Shown piece by piece: positions 25,311 through 33,747 of a stretch of DNA of 35,315 nucleotides; positions within the stretch are counted from its first letter, which is position 1; each line of letters begins with the position of its first letter. The stretch is from an uncultured Pelagibacteraceae bacterium (GTDB lineage Bacteria; Pseudomonadota; Alphaproteobacteria; Pelagibacterales; Pelagibacteraceae), in the NCBI GenBank assembly GCA_902522385.1, contig CABYVK010000013.1, positions 1 through 35,315 on the forward strand, given 5' to 3'. The notes under the pieces are model-generated. The model did not search any database, was not told the DNA's origin, and saw nothing but the letters and a program-made list of their open reading frames with translations. The position numbers and the translations under genes were made by a program.

Positions 25311-26376
25311 TTTTTTCTAATACTCTTAAAAATACAGGAACTGTGAAAAGTATAAAAAGTAATCTTATTATATGGTGAAAAGCAACAAAATCTGGGTCTA
25401 GATCAAAAGCAATTGCTATAACTGCCACCTCATAAATTCCACCAGGACTATAAGATAATATTAAAGTTAAAATATTTGTCTCTACAAAGAATGTTGCAAC
25501 ATAGGCTGCAAACAAACCTAATACTACCAAAATAGTAGTAGCTACAATACTATGAAGAGAATTATTAGCTATCTCTTTAACAGTTTTTTCAGCAAATCTA
25601 CAACCAACTGAAGAGCCGAGAATTAGCAAACAAAAATTTACTGTTTCATCTGGTAATTTATATGAGGCTATATCTGTAATTTGTAACAATCCACTCGCAA
25701 ATAATGTTCCAGATAGTAAAGCTGCAGGTATTCTAATTTTATCAAAAACAAATATAAAAAACAAAGAAGCAAAAATAAGTAAAATTAAATTGAAATGATT
25801 TTGATCTAAATAATTGAAGTCATCATTTAACAAAACGCTGTTGTCAGTATTATTAACTATAATAAACGGAATTACAGTTATTATGATGATTAATCTAATT
25901 AAGTGTGAGGTTGCGACTTGAGATAAATCAGTTTTTTCATTTTCAGCTAAAATCATTAAAGGACCCAGCGCACCAGGTGCTGCTGAAAATATTGAAGCTT
26001 TTTCTCCATAACTTGCAAATTTTTGGAGGTATTTAGCTACAACTAAAATACAAATTATTATGTAGATTAACATAATTAATGAAGTCCAAATCCAATCAAG
26101 CATTTGATTAAATAGATTTTGATCTATGTAATTTCCAATATGTAAACCTAAAATTATCAAGATAAAGCTCAATACAACTTTCGGCATAATGATTTTTAAA
26201 CCTGATAACGCAGCAATTGACGTAATAATCATAGGTCCTAAAAACCAAGCTAGAGGAATATTAAAATAGTCAGCAATAATTGCGCTAGGAAAAGAAATTA
26301 TTAGAACAGAAATAAATTTAATTGAAAATACTTGTTTTGCAATTTCCAGATAAGATTTGATTTGATGTTTAATCAT
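25300..26376 (-). CDS. AbrB-type (PF05145) polytopic membrane protein
   Basis: A 358-residue protein with about ten hydrophobic segments in two repeated halves. Each half carries a PAALLSG/PLAWFLGP-type start and a SAAPGALGPLMILA or SYSPGGIYEVAVIA block, the AbrB duplication. Databases often mislabel this family as a regulator or ammonia monooxygenase; no DNA-binding region is present. It is probably a transporter or permease accessory. The family commonly neighbours tricarboxylate transporters, and it is divergent here from tctC. It overlaps the glycosyltransferase end by 11 bases. Confidence 0.8.
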   Translation of the reverse strand: MIKHQIKSYLEIAKQVFSIKFISVLIISFPSAIIADYFNIPLAWFLGPMIITSIAALSGLKIIMPKVVLSFILIILGLHIGNYIDQNLFNQMLDWIWTSLIMLIYIIICILVVAKYLQKFASYGEKASIFSAAPGALGPLMILAENEKTDLSQVATSHLIRLIIIITVIPFIIVNNTDNSVLLNDDFNYLDQNHFNLILLIFASLFFIFVFDKIRIPAALLSGTLFASGLLQITDIASYKLPDETVNFCLLILGSSVGCRFAEKTVKEIANNSLHSIVATTILVVLGLFAAYVATFFVETNILTLILSYSPGGIYEVAVIAIAFDLDPDFVAFHHIIRLLFILFTVPVFLRVLEKIKK

Positions 26377-26592
26377 TCATTAAGCTTCTATCACCAACTG
26401 TGTAAAAGATAAGAAAAAATGTTTTAATTTATAAAGTGAAAATTAAAATCTTAAAAAAAATAAAACCTTATGTTTTATTAATATTTAATTTAAAAAAATA
26501 TTTTCAATTAAAAGTTGTGTTACTTAATTAGAGGTTGAATAAAGATTAAGACTGTAATTAACTATAACTTTAAAATTAGAGAGGAATAAATA
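26377..26592. promoter_or_regulatory. Divergent control region between the AbrB-type gene and tctC
   Basis: This 216-bp AT-rich spacer is the largest gap in the window. A clear Shine-Dalgarno AGAGAGG (26578-26584) precedes the tctC ATG by eight bases. A TTGAAT at 26535-26540 and a TATAAC at 26563-26568 are present but spaced 22 bases, so no confident promoter can be named. No gene is seen; a 31-codon GTG frame inside it looks accidental. Confidence 0.4.
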
Positions 26593-27573
26593 ATGAAAAA
26601 CTTGAAAAAAATAGTTTCAGTATTATTTTCGGCACTCCTTCTATTCTCAGCAACAACATCTAGCTCAGTAGCAATTGATAAATTGCACTTTGTAATTGGT
26701 GGTGGTGCTGGTGGTGGTTGGGATGGAACCGCTAGAGGTACTGGAGAGGCTTTAACAAAAGCTGGAATGTTAAGTAGTGCATCATTTGAAAATATGTCAG
26801 GTGGTGGTGGTGGTAAAGCTTTAGCTTACATGATTAATACTAAACCTGCTAATACAGTTTTAGTTCAGTCAACACCATTAGTATTAAGATCAATTACTAG
26901 ACACAAAGGTTATGTAAAAGGAACTGGAACTTTATCTTATAAAGACGTTGTGCCAATCGCTGGGGTAATTGGCGACTACGGGGCAATTGCAGTTGCAAAA
27001 AGTTCATCTTTTAAAAATTTTAAAGATGTAGTTAATGCTTATAAAAAAGATCCAAATTCAGTTAAAATGGCTGGTGGATCTGTTAGAGGAAGTATGGACC
27101 ATTTAATTGGTGCTTTAGCTTTCCAAGCTGCAGGTGCAGATCCAAATGCTGTTCAATATATTCCTTATGATGCGGGTGGAAAAGCTTTAGCTGGACTTTT
27201 ATCTGGAGAAACTCAAATCATTTCAACTGGTTTAGGTGAATTGATGGGTGCAAGAGACCAAGTAAGAATTATTGGTATCACTGCCCCTTCAAGAGTTTCT
27301 GATGCACCAGATGCACCAACTCTTAAAGAACAAGGATACGATGTACAATTCGTTAACTGGAGAGGTTTCTTTGGCCCTCCAGGTATGAGCAATGCTGATA
27401 GATCAGCTATTGCAAAAATGCTTGGCGATGTACAAAAAACTCCTGAATGGGAAACTGTTAGAGCAAGAAATGCTTGGGTTAATATTTATAATCCAGAAGG
27501 CAAGTTTGTTTCTTTCTTAGAAAAACAAACTCAAGAAATGACAGCTCTTATGAAAAAACTAGGAGTGATATAA
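26593..27573 (+). CDS. tctC: Tripartite tricarboxylate transporter substrate-binding protein
   Basis: A 326-residue exported Bug-family receptor. The signal peptide runs to about residue 27 (SSSVA-ID). The mature start has the glycine-rich carboxylate-binding block, FVIGGGAGGGWDGTARGTG, followed by FENMSGGGGGKALAYM and later VRIIGITAPSRVSDAPDAPTLKEQGYD, all standard for TctC. It delivers a carboxylate to the TctAB membrane pair. It is the first gene of a tctCBA operon with a strong ribosome site. The ligand cannot be read from the sequence. Confidence 0.9.
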   Translation: MKNLKKIVSVLFSALLLFSATTSSSVAIDKLHFVIGGGAGGGWDGTARGTGEALTKAGMLSSASFENMSGGGGGKALAYMINTKPANTVLVQSTPLVLRSITRHKGYVKGTGTLSYKDVVPIAGVIGDYGAIAVAKSSSFKNFKDVVNAYKKDPNSVKMAGGSVRGSMDHLIGALAFQAAGADPNAVQYIPYDAGGKALAGLLSGETQIISTGLGELMGARDQVRIIGITAPSRVSDAPDAPTLKEQGYDVQFVNWRGFFGPPGMSNADRSAIAKMLGDVQKTPEWETVRARNAWVNIYNPEGKFVSFLEKQTQEMTALMKKLGVI

Positions 27574-27594
27574 TCCTTAGGGTTATTTAAAATT

Positions 27595-27649
27595 AGAGCA
27601 GTGAATATAAATACTACAAAAATTATATCACTGCTCTTTTTTATTTTTT
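27595..27649 (+). terminator. Strong hairpin plus U-tract embedded in the start of tctB
   Basis: AGAGCAGTGA (27595-27604) pairs perfectly with TCACTGCTCT (27628-27637). The stem extends by five more A/T pairs past one bulged A, around a 12-base loop. It is followed by TTTTT-A-TTTTTT. This is the best intrinsic terminator in the window, yet the tctB GTG (27601-27603) lies in its left arm. It should act as an attenuator, so tctC is made in excess, and it would also mask tctB initiation. Confidence 0.85.
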
Positions 27650-28071
27650 CAGCATTTTATTTATATACTGCTTACCAAATTCAAGTTTTTGCATTTGACG
27701 AAAATGCACCATTTAATGCGCGAACATTTCCAATTTATTTAGGTTATGCAGGATTATTTTTTTCTGGATTAAAACTTATTTTACCAGATCCAAATACTAT
27801 TAAAGTTGATCATAAAAATTTAGAATATAAGAAAACAGGTATACTTATACTTATTGCTATTATTTATGGAGCTACAATTTTAAAAGTTGGTTATTTTTTA
27901 ACTACTTCTTTATTTTTATTTGCTTCATATTATTTTCTAGGAGAGCGAAGATGGATTTTAATGTTTTTATTATCCTTCCCATTTGTTGCTGCATTTATGT
28001 ATCTCCTTCATGGTATTCTTGATATTTATTTGAGAGATCCATTCTTACAGTCAATTGGAGTTATGGGATGA
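27601..28071 (+). CDS. tctB: Tripartite tricarboxylate transporter small membrane subunit
   Basis: A 156-residue protein with four membrane segments: about 5-25, 42-58, 76-95 and 105-150 broken by a short loop. This is the usual TctB form, and FNARTFPIYLG is a typical early loop. GTG at 27601 is the only standard start between the in-frame stop at 27571 and the first membrane segment. That start is buried in a terminator-like hairpin and has no good ribosome site. The gene ends in a four-base ATGA overlap with tctA. Confidence 0.82.
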   Translation: MNINTTKIISLLFFIFSAFYLYTAYQIQVFAFDENAPFNARTFPIYLGYAGLFFSGLKLILPDPNTIKVDHKNLEYKKTGILILIAIIYGATILKVGYFLTTSLFLFASYYFLGERRWILMFLLSFPFVAAFMYLLHGILDIYLRDPFLQSIGVMG

Positions 28072-29567
28072 TTGAAGGAATATTAATTGGATTAACAACA
28101 GCACTTACTTTTCAAAATATATTAATGGTTATGGTTGGTTGTTTTTTTGGGACAATAATTGGAATGCTTCCTGGTCTCGGTCCAATGACAGCTATCGCAT
28201 TAATGATACCAATCACTTATGGTTTTGATCCTGCAACGGGATTAATTTTGATGGCTGGAGTTTATTATGGAGCAGTATTTGGTGGTTCTACTTCTTCTAT
28301 ATTATTAAATGCACCTGGTGTTCCTGGAACTGTTGCAACTTCATTTGATGGTTATCCTATGGCACAACAAGGTAAAGCAGGGAAAGCTTTAGCGATTGCT
28401 GCATGGAGCTCGTTTGCTGGTGGAACATTATCTGCAATTTATTTATTATTTATGGCACCAAGTTTATCAAAAGTAAGTTTATCTTTTAGATCACCAGATT
28501 ATTTTGCTTTGATGATTTTAGGTTTAACTGCAATCGCTGCCTTTTCATCTAAAGGACAATTTTTAAAAGCAATGATGATGGTAGTCCTAGGCTTGATGTT
28601 AGCCTCGATTGGTCAAGATAGTTTGTCTGATATTACAAGATTTACATTTGATAATATGAACCTAACTGATGGGATTAGTTTTGTGCTTGTTGTGATGGCA
28701 ACTTTCGCAATGAGTGAAGCTTTAACTATTATTTTAAAAAGAAACGATCCAACAAGTGCTGCTAAACAAGTTTCTTTAACTGAATTAGGTTCTATTAGAA
28801 TTAATAAAGAAGAACGAACTAAAATGTACAAAACAATTCCAAGATCGTCAGTTATTGGATTTTTGATTGGTGTATTGCCCGGCGCTGGTGCAACAATTGC
28901 ATCTTTTTTAGCTTATGGAATGGAAAGAAACGTAGTAAGCGATGAAGAAAAAGAAAAATTTGGTAAAGGAAGTGTAAATGGTTTATCTGCACCAGAAACC
29001 GCAAATAATGCTGCTTGTTCAGGTTCTTTTGTGCCAATGCTTACTCTAGGAATTCCTGGAAGCGGAACAACAGCAGTGATGTTAGGAGCACTTTTAGGTT
29101 TTGGTGTTCAACCAGGTCCTAGACTTTATATGACTAACCCAGAAATCTTTTGGTCTATCATTATGTCCATGTATATTGGAATGGTAATTTTGCTGATATT
29201 GAACTTACCACTTATCCCTTACATAGCTAGAATACTTGCAGTTCCTAAAAATTATTTAATTCCTTTAATTTTATTTTTCTCTGTTACCGGGATTTACGTG
29301 ATGTCATTTAATAATTTTGATATTTATTTAATGATTGGAATTGCTGTTGTTGCAACATTTTTAAGATTATATGACTTTCCAATGCCACCGTTAATTTTAG
29401 CTTTTGTACTCGGTGGACTTATGGAAGAAAATCTTAGAAGGTCTTTGTTATTAAGCAATGGTTCGTGGGAATTTTTGTGGGATAGAACATTAACTGCATG
29501 TATCCTAGCAACTACAATTTTAATTGTAGTTTGGCATATTTATAAAACTTTTAAGAAGAAAAATTAA
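28068..29567 (+). CDS. tctA: Tripartite tricarboxylate transporter large permease subunit
   Basis: A 499-residue permease with about 11-12 membrane segments, the standard TctA size. Family signatures are GMLPGLGPMTAIALMIP (about 32-48), GGSTSSILLNAPGVPGT (about 73-89), a repeated half with GVLPGAGATIASFLAYG, TLGIPGSGTTAVMLGALL and GVQPGPRLY. It imports the carboxylate using the ion gradient together with TctB and the TctC receptor. Start overlaps tctB by four bases. Its stop overlaps the stop of the convergent EamA gene by four. Confidence 0.94.
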   Translation: MIEGILIGLTTALTFQNILMVMVGCFFGTIIGMLPGLGPMTAIALMIPITYGFDPATGLILMAGVYYGAVFGGSTSSILLNAPGVPGTVATSFDGYPMAQQGKAGKALAIAAWSSFAGGTLSAIYLLFMAPSLSKVSLSFRSPDYFALMILGLTAIAAFSSKGQFLKAMMMVVLGLMLASIGQDSLSDITRFTFDNMNLTDGISFVLVVMATFAMSEALTIILKRNDPTSAAKQVSLTELGSIRINKEERTKMYKTIPRSSVIGFLIGVLPGAGATIASFLAYGMERNVVSDEEKEKFGKGSVNGLSAPETANNAACSGSFVPMLTLGIPGSGTTAVMLGALLGFGVQPGPRLYMTNPEIFWSIIMSMYIGMVILLILNLPLIPYIARILAVPKNYLIPLILFFSVTGIYVMSFNNFDIYLMIGIAVVATFLRLYDFPMPPLILAFVLGGLMEENLRRSLLLSNGSWEFLWDRTLTACILATTILIVVWHIYKTFKKKN

Positions 29568-30454
29568 TTTTTAATATCAATACTTTTTCTAATTATCTCT
29601 TTTTCTAATTTCATTTCTCTATATGAAATAATTAGAACACCTAAAAAAATTACACTTGCACCAATCCATGTAAATAAATCAGGTATTTCATTGAAAACAT
29701 ATAGGCCTATCAAAGATGCAAACACCAAACTTAGAAAGGAATAGGGTTGCGTTACGCTTACGTCTACCAATTTATAAGCGTGATTAATGCAAAGATGTAA
29801 CAATGTACCAAACAAACCTCCAAAAAATAAATAAATCAAAGTTTGTAGGGAAGGTGTTTGCCAATGAAATAATACAATAATGAAACTAAAAATTGTCATA
29901 TAGGTGTATCCATAAGATAAAATTGTGATTGAACTATCATCTTTTGCAATAGTTTTTGTAATTATAATCACTACAGACCACATAAAAGAGGATGCTAGTG
30001 CCATATACACTCCAAGAGAGACATCTATTATTCCTGGTCTTAGAATTATCAACATACCAATAAATCCTAAAACTAGGGCAAAACTTCTGTATAAATAAAT
30101 TTTTTCTCCAAGAAATAAAACAGCCAATATTGTTACCAAAAATGGCACAACAAAAGAAATTGCTGTAGCTTTTTCAATAGGCATCATTACTAAAGCTGAA
30201 AAATACAACAGCATTGAGGGTAAGTTTAAAAAAGCTCTAAAAAAATGTTTTTTATGATGAGATGTTTTGAAAACAGTGAATTTGGATTTTAATATATAAG
30301 GTAAAACAATTAGAAAACCAAATAAAAATCTAAAAAATCCTGCTACGTAAACATTAACTTCTTCTTGTGCTAATTTTAAAAATGTAAGCATCAATGTTCC
30401 ACACAAAACTGAGATGATAATTAAAAAAATTGCTAATTTATTATTTGAAATCAA
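29564..30454 (-). CDS. EamA/DMT-family permease
   Basis: A 296-residue protein with about ten membrane segments in two EamA repeats, the drug/metabolite transporter fold used for metabolite export or uptake. Repeat landmarks include FFRFLFGFLIVLPYIL, AVLFLGEKIYLYRSFALVLGFIGMLIILRPG and the second-half VFNEIPDLFTWIGASVIFLGV. The start is TTG at 30454, overlapping the upstream glycosyltransferase stop; the next ATG is inside the first membrane segment, so TTG is preferred. Substrate unknown. Confidence 0.87.
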   Translation of the reverse strand: MISNNKLAIFLIIISVLCGTLMLTFLKLAQEEVNVYVAGFFRFLFGFLIVLPYILKSKFTVFKTSHHKKHFFRAFLNLPSMLLYFSALVMMPIEKATAISFVVPFLVTILAVLFLGEKIYLYRSFALVLGFIGMLIILRPGIIDVSLGVYMALASSFMWSVVIIITKTIAKDDSSITILSYGYTYMTIFSFIIVLFHWQTPSLQTLIYLFFGGLFGTLLHLCINHAYKLVDVSVTQPYSFLSLVFASLIGLYVFNEIPDLFTWIGASVIFLGVLIISYREMKLEKEIIRKSIDIKN

Positions 30455-31533
30455 TTTAATATCTTCTTGTATTCTTCAATTATTTTTGACCATTGAAATT
30501 TATTTACAAATTCTTTAGCATTTTTTCCAAGCTCTAAATATTTTCTATTTTCCAGTAACGAGTTAATGGAAGAATAAATATCATCAAGATTATTTCCATC
30601 ACATATTAAACCAGTTTTTTCATGATCAATTGCATCTGCAGCACCGCCATCTTTACCACCAATTGATGGAACACCATACTGTGCAGCTTCAACATAAGCT
30701 ATACCAAAACCCTCAACTGATTTTTTATGAATTATAGATGGCATTACAAAGATATTAGATTTAGAAACTAAAGCATTTTTTAAATCATTGCTTATATCTT
30801 TAAAAAACATAACTTGTGCTTCAAGATCTAATTCTTTTACCAGTTTCTTAATATTTTCCTCTTCTTCTCCATATCCAATACAAATGTAAACAATGTCAGG
30901 ATAAATTTGTTTTAAATTTCTTAAAGCCATTATTATTTTTTCATGATTTTTACGTTTATCAAATCTTGAAACTGTAATTAGTCTTGGATTTTTAAATTTA
31001 AGTATACTTTCAACTTTATCTAAAGTTTTTTTATTTAATTCTTCAGCAGGATTCACACCTGGATTTATTACAATTACTTTATTTTCATTAACACCAAGTT
31101 CTATCGCTAGATTTTTTGTAAATTGAGAATTTGCCACAACTTTTTCAACATTATTTAAAACATTAACTACTCTTTTATTTTGACTAGAATCTTTAGGATG
31201 GTTGATTTCTTTACTATGAATTAAACAATATTTTTTCTTAGAAGTTTTAATAAGTTCTAAACTTTTCCAATGATCAGAAATAATTCCATCTATTTTATTT
31301 TCTTTGATATATTCATTAATTAATTGTGCTTTTCTATATTTTCTTAGTAATTTAATCCCACCAACTCTTTCGATTGAAAAGGAAGCTTGTTCATCAAAAT
31401 TTTTGTGACCCTCTATATGATCTGCAAAAACTTTTATCATGAAGTTTTTAGATAATTCTCTTGAAAGACCCCACATTAGATTTTGCATACCACCAAGCTC
31501 AGGTGGGAATGATCTAGTTACAATTAGATACAT
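30451..31533 (-). CDS. Family 4 glycosyltransferase
   Basis: A 360-residue GT-B enzyme. The N-terminus has SFPPELGGMQNLMWGLSREL, the acceptor-side glycine loop. The C-terminal half carries PRLITVSRFDKRKNHEKII, VYICIGYGEEE and the donor-binding EX7E block EGFGIAYVEAAQYGVPSIGGKDGG (about 277-300). It probably adds a sugar to a lipid or surface glycan. Its start overlaps the thioredoxin-like stop by one base and its end overlaps the EamA TTG. No sugar-synthesis gene accompanies it, so the donor is unknown. Confidence 0.88.
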   Translation of the reverse strand: MYLIVTRSFPPELGGMQNLMWGLSRELSKNFMIKVFADHIEGHKNFDEQASFSIERVGGIKLLRKYRKAQLINEYIKENKIDGIISDHWKSLELIKTSKKKYCLIHSKEINHPKDSSQNKRVVNVLNNVEKVVANSQFTKNLAIELGVNENKVIVINPGVNPAEELNKKTLDKVESILKFKNPRLITVSRFDKRKNHEKIIMALRNLKQIYPDIVYICIGYGEEEENIKKLVKELDLEAQVMFFKDISNDLKNALVSKSNIFVMPSIIHKKSVEGFGIAYVEAAQYGVPSIGGKDGGAADAIDHEKTGLICDGNNLDDIYSSINSLLENRKYLELGKNAKEFVNKFQWSKIIEEYKKILN

Positions 31534-32087
31534 TAATCATACTTCCATTTAATACCACAGCCCGCACTGGGTATCTGATCTTCAGGACCTTTTCCAGTTT
31601 CAGCTATTTGTCTCATAGCTGTTAGCAGATCACTTTCTCCGTCTTTAACTGGAATAAACTTTCTAAGTTCTCTTAATCGTCCCCTGTATTGAAGTTCTAG
31701 ATTTTTATTGTAGCCAAAGAAATCTGGAGTACATACAGCGTCATATGCTCTAGCAATTTCTTGAGTTTCATCATGTAAGTAAGGAAAATTGAAATGATTT
31801 TCATTTGCAAACTTGATCATGTTATCAAATGAGTCCTCTGGATAATTAACAAAGTCGTTTGAGCAGATAGCAACTGAATTGATACCAATTTTGTTTAATT
31901 CACTACAATCTTCAACTAATTCTTTTGTGATTGCTTTAACATATGGACAATGATTACAAATAAACATTATCAAAGTTCCATTTTCGCCTTTGATATCATT
32001 TAAGGACAGAATTTTTTTATCAGTAGATTTTAATTCAAATGGAACAGCTTTTTGACCAAAATCACATATTGGAGTTTGTATAGGCAT
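31533..32087 (-). CDS. Thioredoxin-fold protein, AhpC/TSA-redoxin type
   Basis: A 184-residue protein with a redoxin domain. FICNHCPYV gives a CxxC pair (Cys44, Cys47) at the redox site. LHDETQEIARAYDAVCTPDFFGYN contains the cis-Pro segment, with an extra Cys that might be resolving. No signal peptide, so it should act in the cytoplasm in disulfide or peroxide chemistry. A C-terminal SAGCGIKWKYD tail is characteristic of this subgroup as I remember it. It is divergent from the carbonic-anhydrase-like gene by 19 bp. Confidence 0.82.
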   Translation of the reverse strand: MPIQTPICDFGQKAVPFELKSTDKKILSLNDIKGENGTLIMFICNHCPYVKAITKELVEDCSELNKIGINSVAICSNDFVNYPEDSFDNMIKFANENHFNFPYLHDETQEIARAYDAVCTPDFFGYNKNLELQYRGRLRELRKFIPVKDGESDLLTAMRQIAETGKGPEDQIPSAGCGIKWKYD

Positions 32088-32106
32088 AATGTAAAATATA
32101 TAGATT

Positions 32107-32619
32107 ATGTTTTATGATTTAAAAGATAAAAAACCAAAAAACTCTGGCGAAAATTGGGTAGCTCCGAATGCTACAATAATAGGAGATGTTACTTTAGAAA
32201 AAAATACAAGTATTTGGTTTAATGCAGTGCTTAGAGGAGATATTGAAAATATTCATATTGGTGAAGGATCTAATGTTCAAGATGGAAGCGTATTACATAC
32301 AGATCCTGGATGTCCTTTAAAAGTAGGAAAAAATGTTACTGTTGGTCATTTAGTTATGCTTCATGGATGTACCATTGGAGATAACAGTTTAGTTGGAATT
32401 GGAGCTGTCATCTTAAATAAAGCTAATATTGGCAAAAATTGCATCATTGGTGCAAAAGCCTTAATAACAGAAAATAAAGTCATACCAGATAACTCTCTGG
32501 TTGTTGGATCTCCAGGCAAAGTTATTAGAGAAGTTACAGACGAAGAAAAAAAAGCAGTCTTTGAAAACACAAAACATTATCAAGATAATTGGAAAAAATA
32601 TTCGAAATCAATTTTTTAA
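32107..32619 (+). CDS. Gamma-class carbonic anhydrase-like hexapeptide protein
   Basis: A 170-residue left-handed beta-helix protein of the YrdA/PaaY/CaiE group. The three zinc ligands are His64, His81 and His86 (LHTDPG and VGHLVMLHGC). NTSIWFNAVLRGD near 33-45 and VGSPGKVIREVTDEE at the end are family hallmarks. Zinc binding is likely; hydratase activity in this subgroup is often weak, so the true reaction is unsettled. Start lies 19 bp from a divergent start and 9 bases before the DUF1330 gene at the other end. Confidence 0.88.
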   Translation: MFYDLKDKKPKNSGENWVAPNATIIGDVTLEKNTSIWFNAVLRGDIENIHIGEGSNVQDGSVLHTDPGCPLKVGKNVTVGHLVMLHGCTIGDNSLVGIGAVILNKANIGKNCIIGAKALITENKVIPDNSLVVGSPGKVIREVTDEEKKAVFENTKHYQDNWKKYSKSIF

Positions 32620-32628
32620 AGGAAATAA

Positions 32629-32919
32629 ATGCCAGCAGGCTACGTAATAGCTCAATTGAAAATAACAAATTCTGAGAATTACAAAGAGTATGTAGAAAAA
32701 GTTAATCCAATTGTAAAAAAATTTGGTGGAGAATTTTTGGTAAGAGCTGGTGAATTTCAAATTTTTGATGGTGAGACAAAATTTCCTAGAATTATTATTC
32801 TTAAATTTCCCACATATGAAAAAGCATTAGAATGGTACAATTCTGAAGAGTACAAACCAATAAAACAAATAAGATTAGATAATTCCGAAGGTACAAATAT
32901 AATTATTAAAGGTATTTGA
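32629..32919 (+). CDS. DUF1330 family protein
   Basis: A 96-residue alpha/beta ferredoxin-like protein. AGYVIAQLKITNSENYKEYVEKV, the GGEFLVRAGEFQIFDG turn and LKFPTYEKALEWYNSEEYKPIKQIR are the DUF1330 signature blocks. A reasonable AAAGGA ribosome site precedes the ATG. The function of the family is unknown; dimeric small-molecule binding is presumed from its fold. It follows the carbonic-anhydrase-like gene by nine bases and is convergent with the small membrane gene. Confidence 0.85.
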   Translation: MPAGYVIAQLKITNSENYKEYVEKVNPIVKKFGGEFLVRAGEFQIFDGETKFPRIIILKFPTYEKALEWYNSEEYKPIKQIRLDNSEGTNIIIKGI

Positions 32920-32932
32920 AAGAATAATTGGT

Positions 32933-33136
32933 TTAGTTAAATAATAGATCGTTCATCGAATATATGATCAATCCAATTATTACTATAAATAAAATTAAGA
33001 AAGATAATTGTCCACTTAACTTAGATTTAATTTTGGTTTTACCCTCTTTAAATTTTTTAAAATGAATACTCCCAAATCTCATTACAGCTAATCCTAACAA
33101 TATAAGAAATGCTGTAAATATATATCCAGTAACCAT
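32933..33136 (-). CDS. Small two-pass membrane protein, unknown
   Basis: A 67-residue protein with hydrophobic segments at about 2-20 and 43-62, separated by a basic linker (KKFKEGKTKIKSK). By the positive-inside rule the linker is cytoplasmic and both ends face the periplasm. I recognise no family; the two-segment hairpin resembles HIG1-like proteins in outline only, and the HIG1 signature is missing. The start abuts the stop of the upstream FMN-binding gene, so they are likely cotranscribed. Confidence 0.6.
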   Translation of the reverse strand: MVTGYIFTAFLILLGLAVMRFGSIHFKKFKEGKTKIKSKLSGQLSFLILFIVIIGLIIYSMNDLLFN

Positions 33137-33742
33137 CTATGGAACTAACCAAGTATCTTTATTATTTTCTAAATTAAATTTTGCTCTTCTATGACCTTTA
33201 GCTGCTAAATAAAGCCATTCTATAGATTTAATTTTGCACTGAATAACAGTAAAGTTTTTGTAACCTTCTTCGCTTTGTTCTTTCGTGTAATCAAAATTGT
33301 CTAACTCTGGTTTTAGTCCAGATGTTGGTAGATCCGACTCAGTTCCTGGACCATTATCAACTAAATAGCATTTTCTACTAATATGTTGGGTTTTAGACCA
33401 AGATTCTTTTGTTACATCATTATTATGATTAACAGTACATTCAACTTTCAATCTAACCTGTATTTTTTCGTCTTTGTCGTAAAACAACAATGCTGCGTTT
33501 TTATTTGCTTTTAACTTTTCAATTTTATCTGATCGTATATCACTATGATATTGCACTAGATTATTTGATTGATCAGATTTTCTAAGAACTACAATTCTTC
33601 CATCAAAGTCTGATTGATTACCACAAATAAATACTGGTATTCGAAAAGGAGAACTTCTGTCTTTCACAGCATTGTCTAGCATTGACCAAATTTTCTTTTT
33701 GATCTCTGCAAAGTCCTCGTAATAAGGAACTGTATCCGTCAC
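33137..33742 (-). CDS. Pyridoxamine-5'-phosphate-oxidase-like FMN-binding protein
   Basis: A 201-residue split-barrel flavoprotein of the Alr4036/pyridox_oxase_2 kind. GRIVVLRKSDQSNNLVQYHSDIRSDKIEKLKANKNAALLFYD matches the FMN-binding core of the family, and IEWLYLAAKGHRRAKF is its C-terminal block. The start is GTG at 33742, with no better ATG nearby. It lies five bases after the dehydrogenase gene. A true PdxH has extra C-terminal substrate residues that are not evident here, so vitamin B6 activity should not be assumed. Confidence 0.8.
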   Translation of the reverse strand: MTDTVPYYEDFAEIKKKIWSMLDNAVKDRSSPFRIPVFICGNQSDFDGRIVVLRKSDQSNNLVQYHSDIRSDKIEKLKANKNAALLFYDKDEKIQVRLKVECTVNHNNDVTKESWSKTQHISRKCYLVDNGPGTESDLPTSGLKPELDNFDYTKEQSEEGYKNFTVIQCKIKSIEWLYLAAKGHRRAKFNLENNKDTWLVP

Positions 33743-33747
33743 AAAAA

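Noticed and set aside
25300..26376. Transcriptional regulator reading of the AbrB-type protein
   Set aside because: The protein is polytopic from end to end with duplicated membrane repeats and no DNA-binding domain; the regulator label is a database naming artefact.
26436..26531. 31-codon GTG frame in the spacer before tctC
   Set aside because: Composition is that of random AT-rich DNA, with no coupling or ribosome site and no neighbour relation.
32933..33136. HIG1-domain protein
   Set aside because: Two membrane segments are present but the conserved HIG1 residues between them are not.
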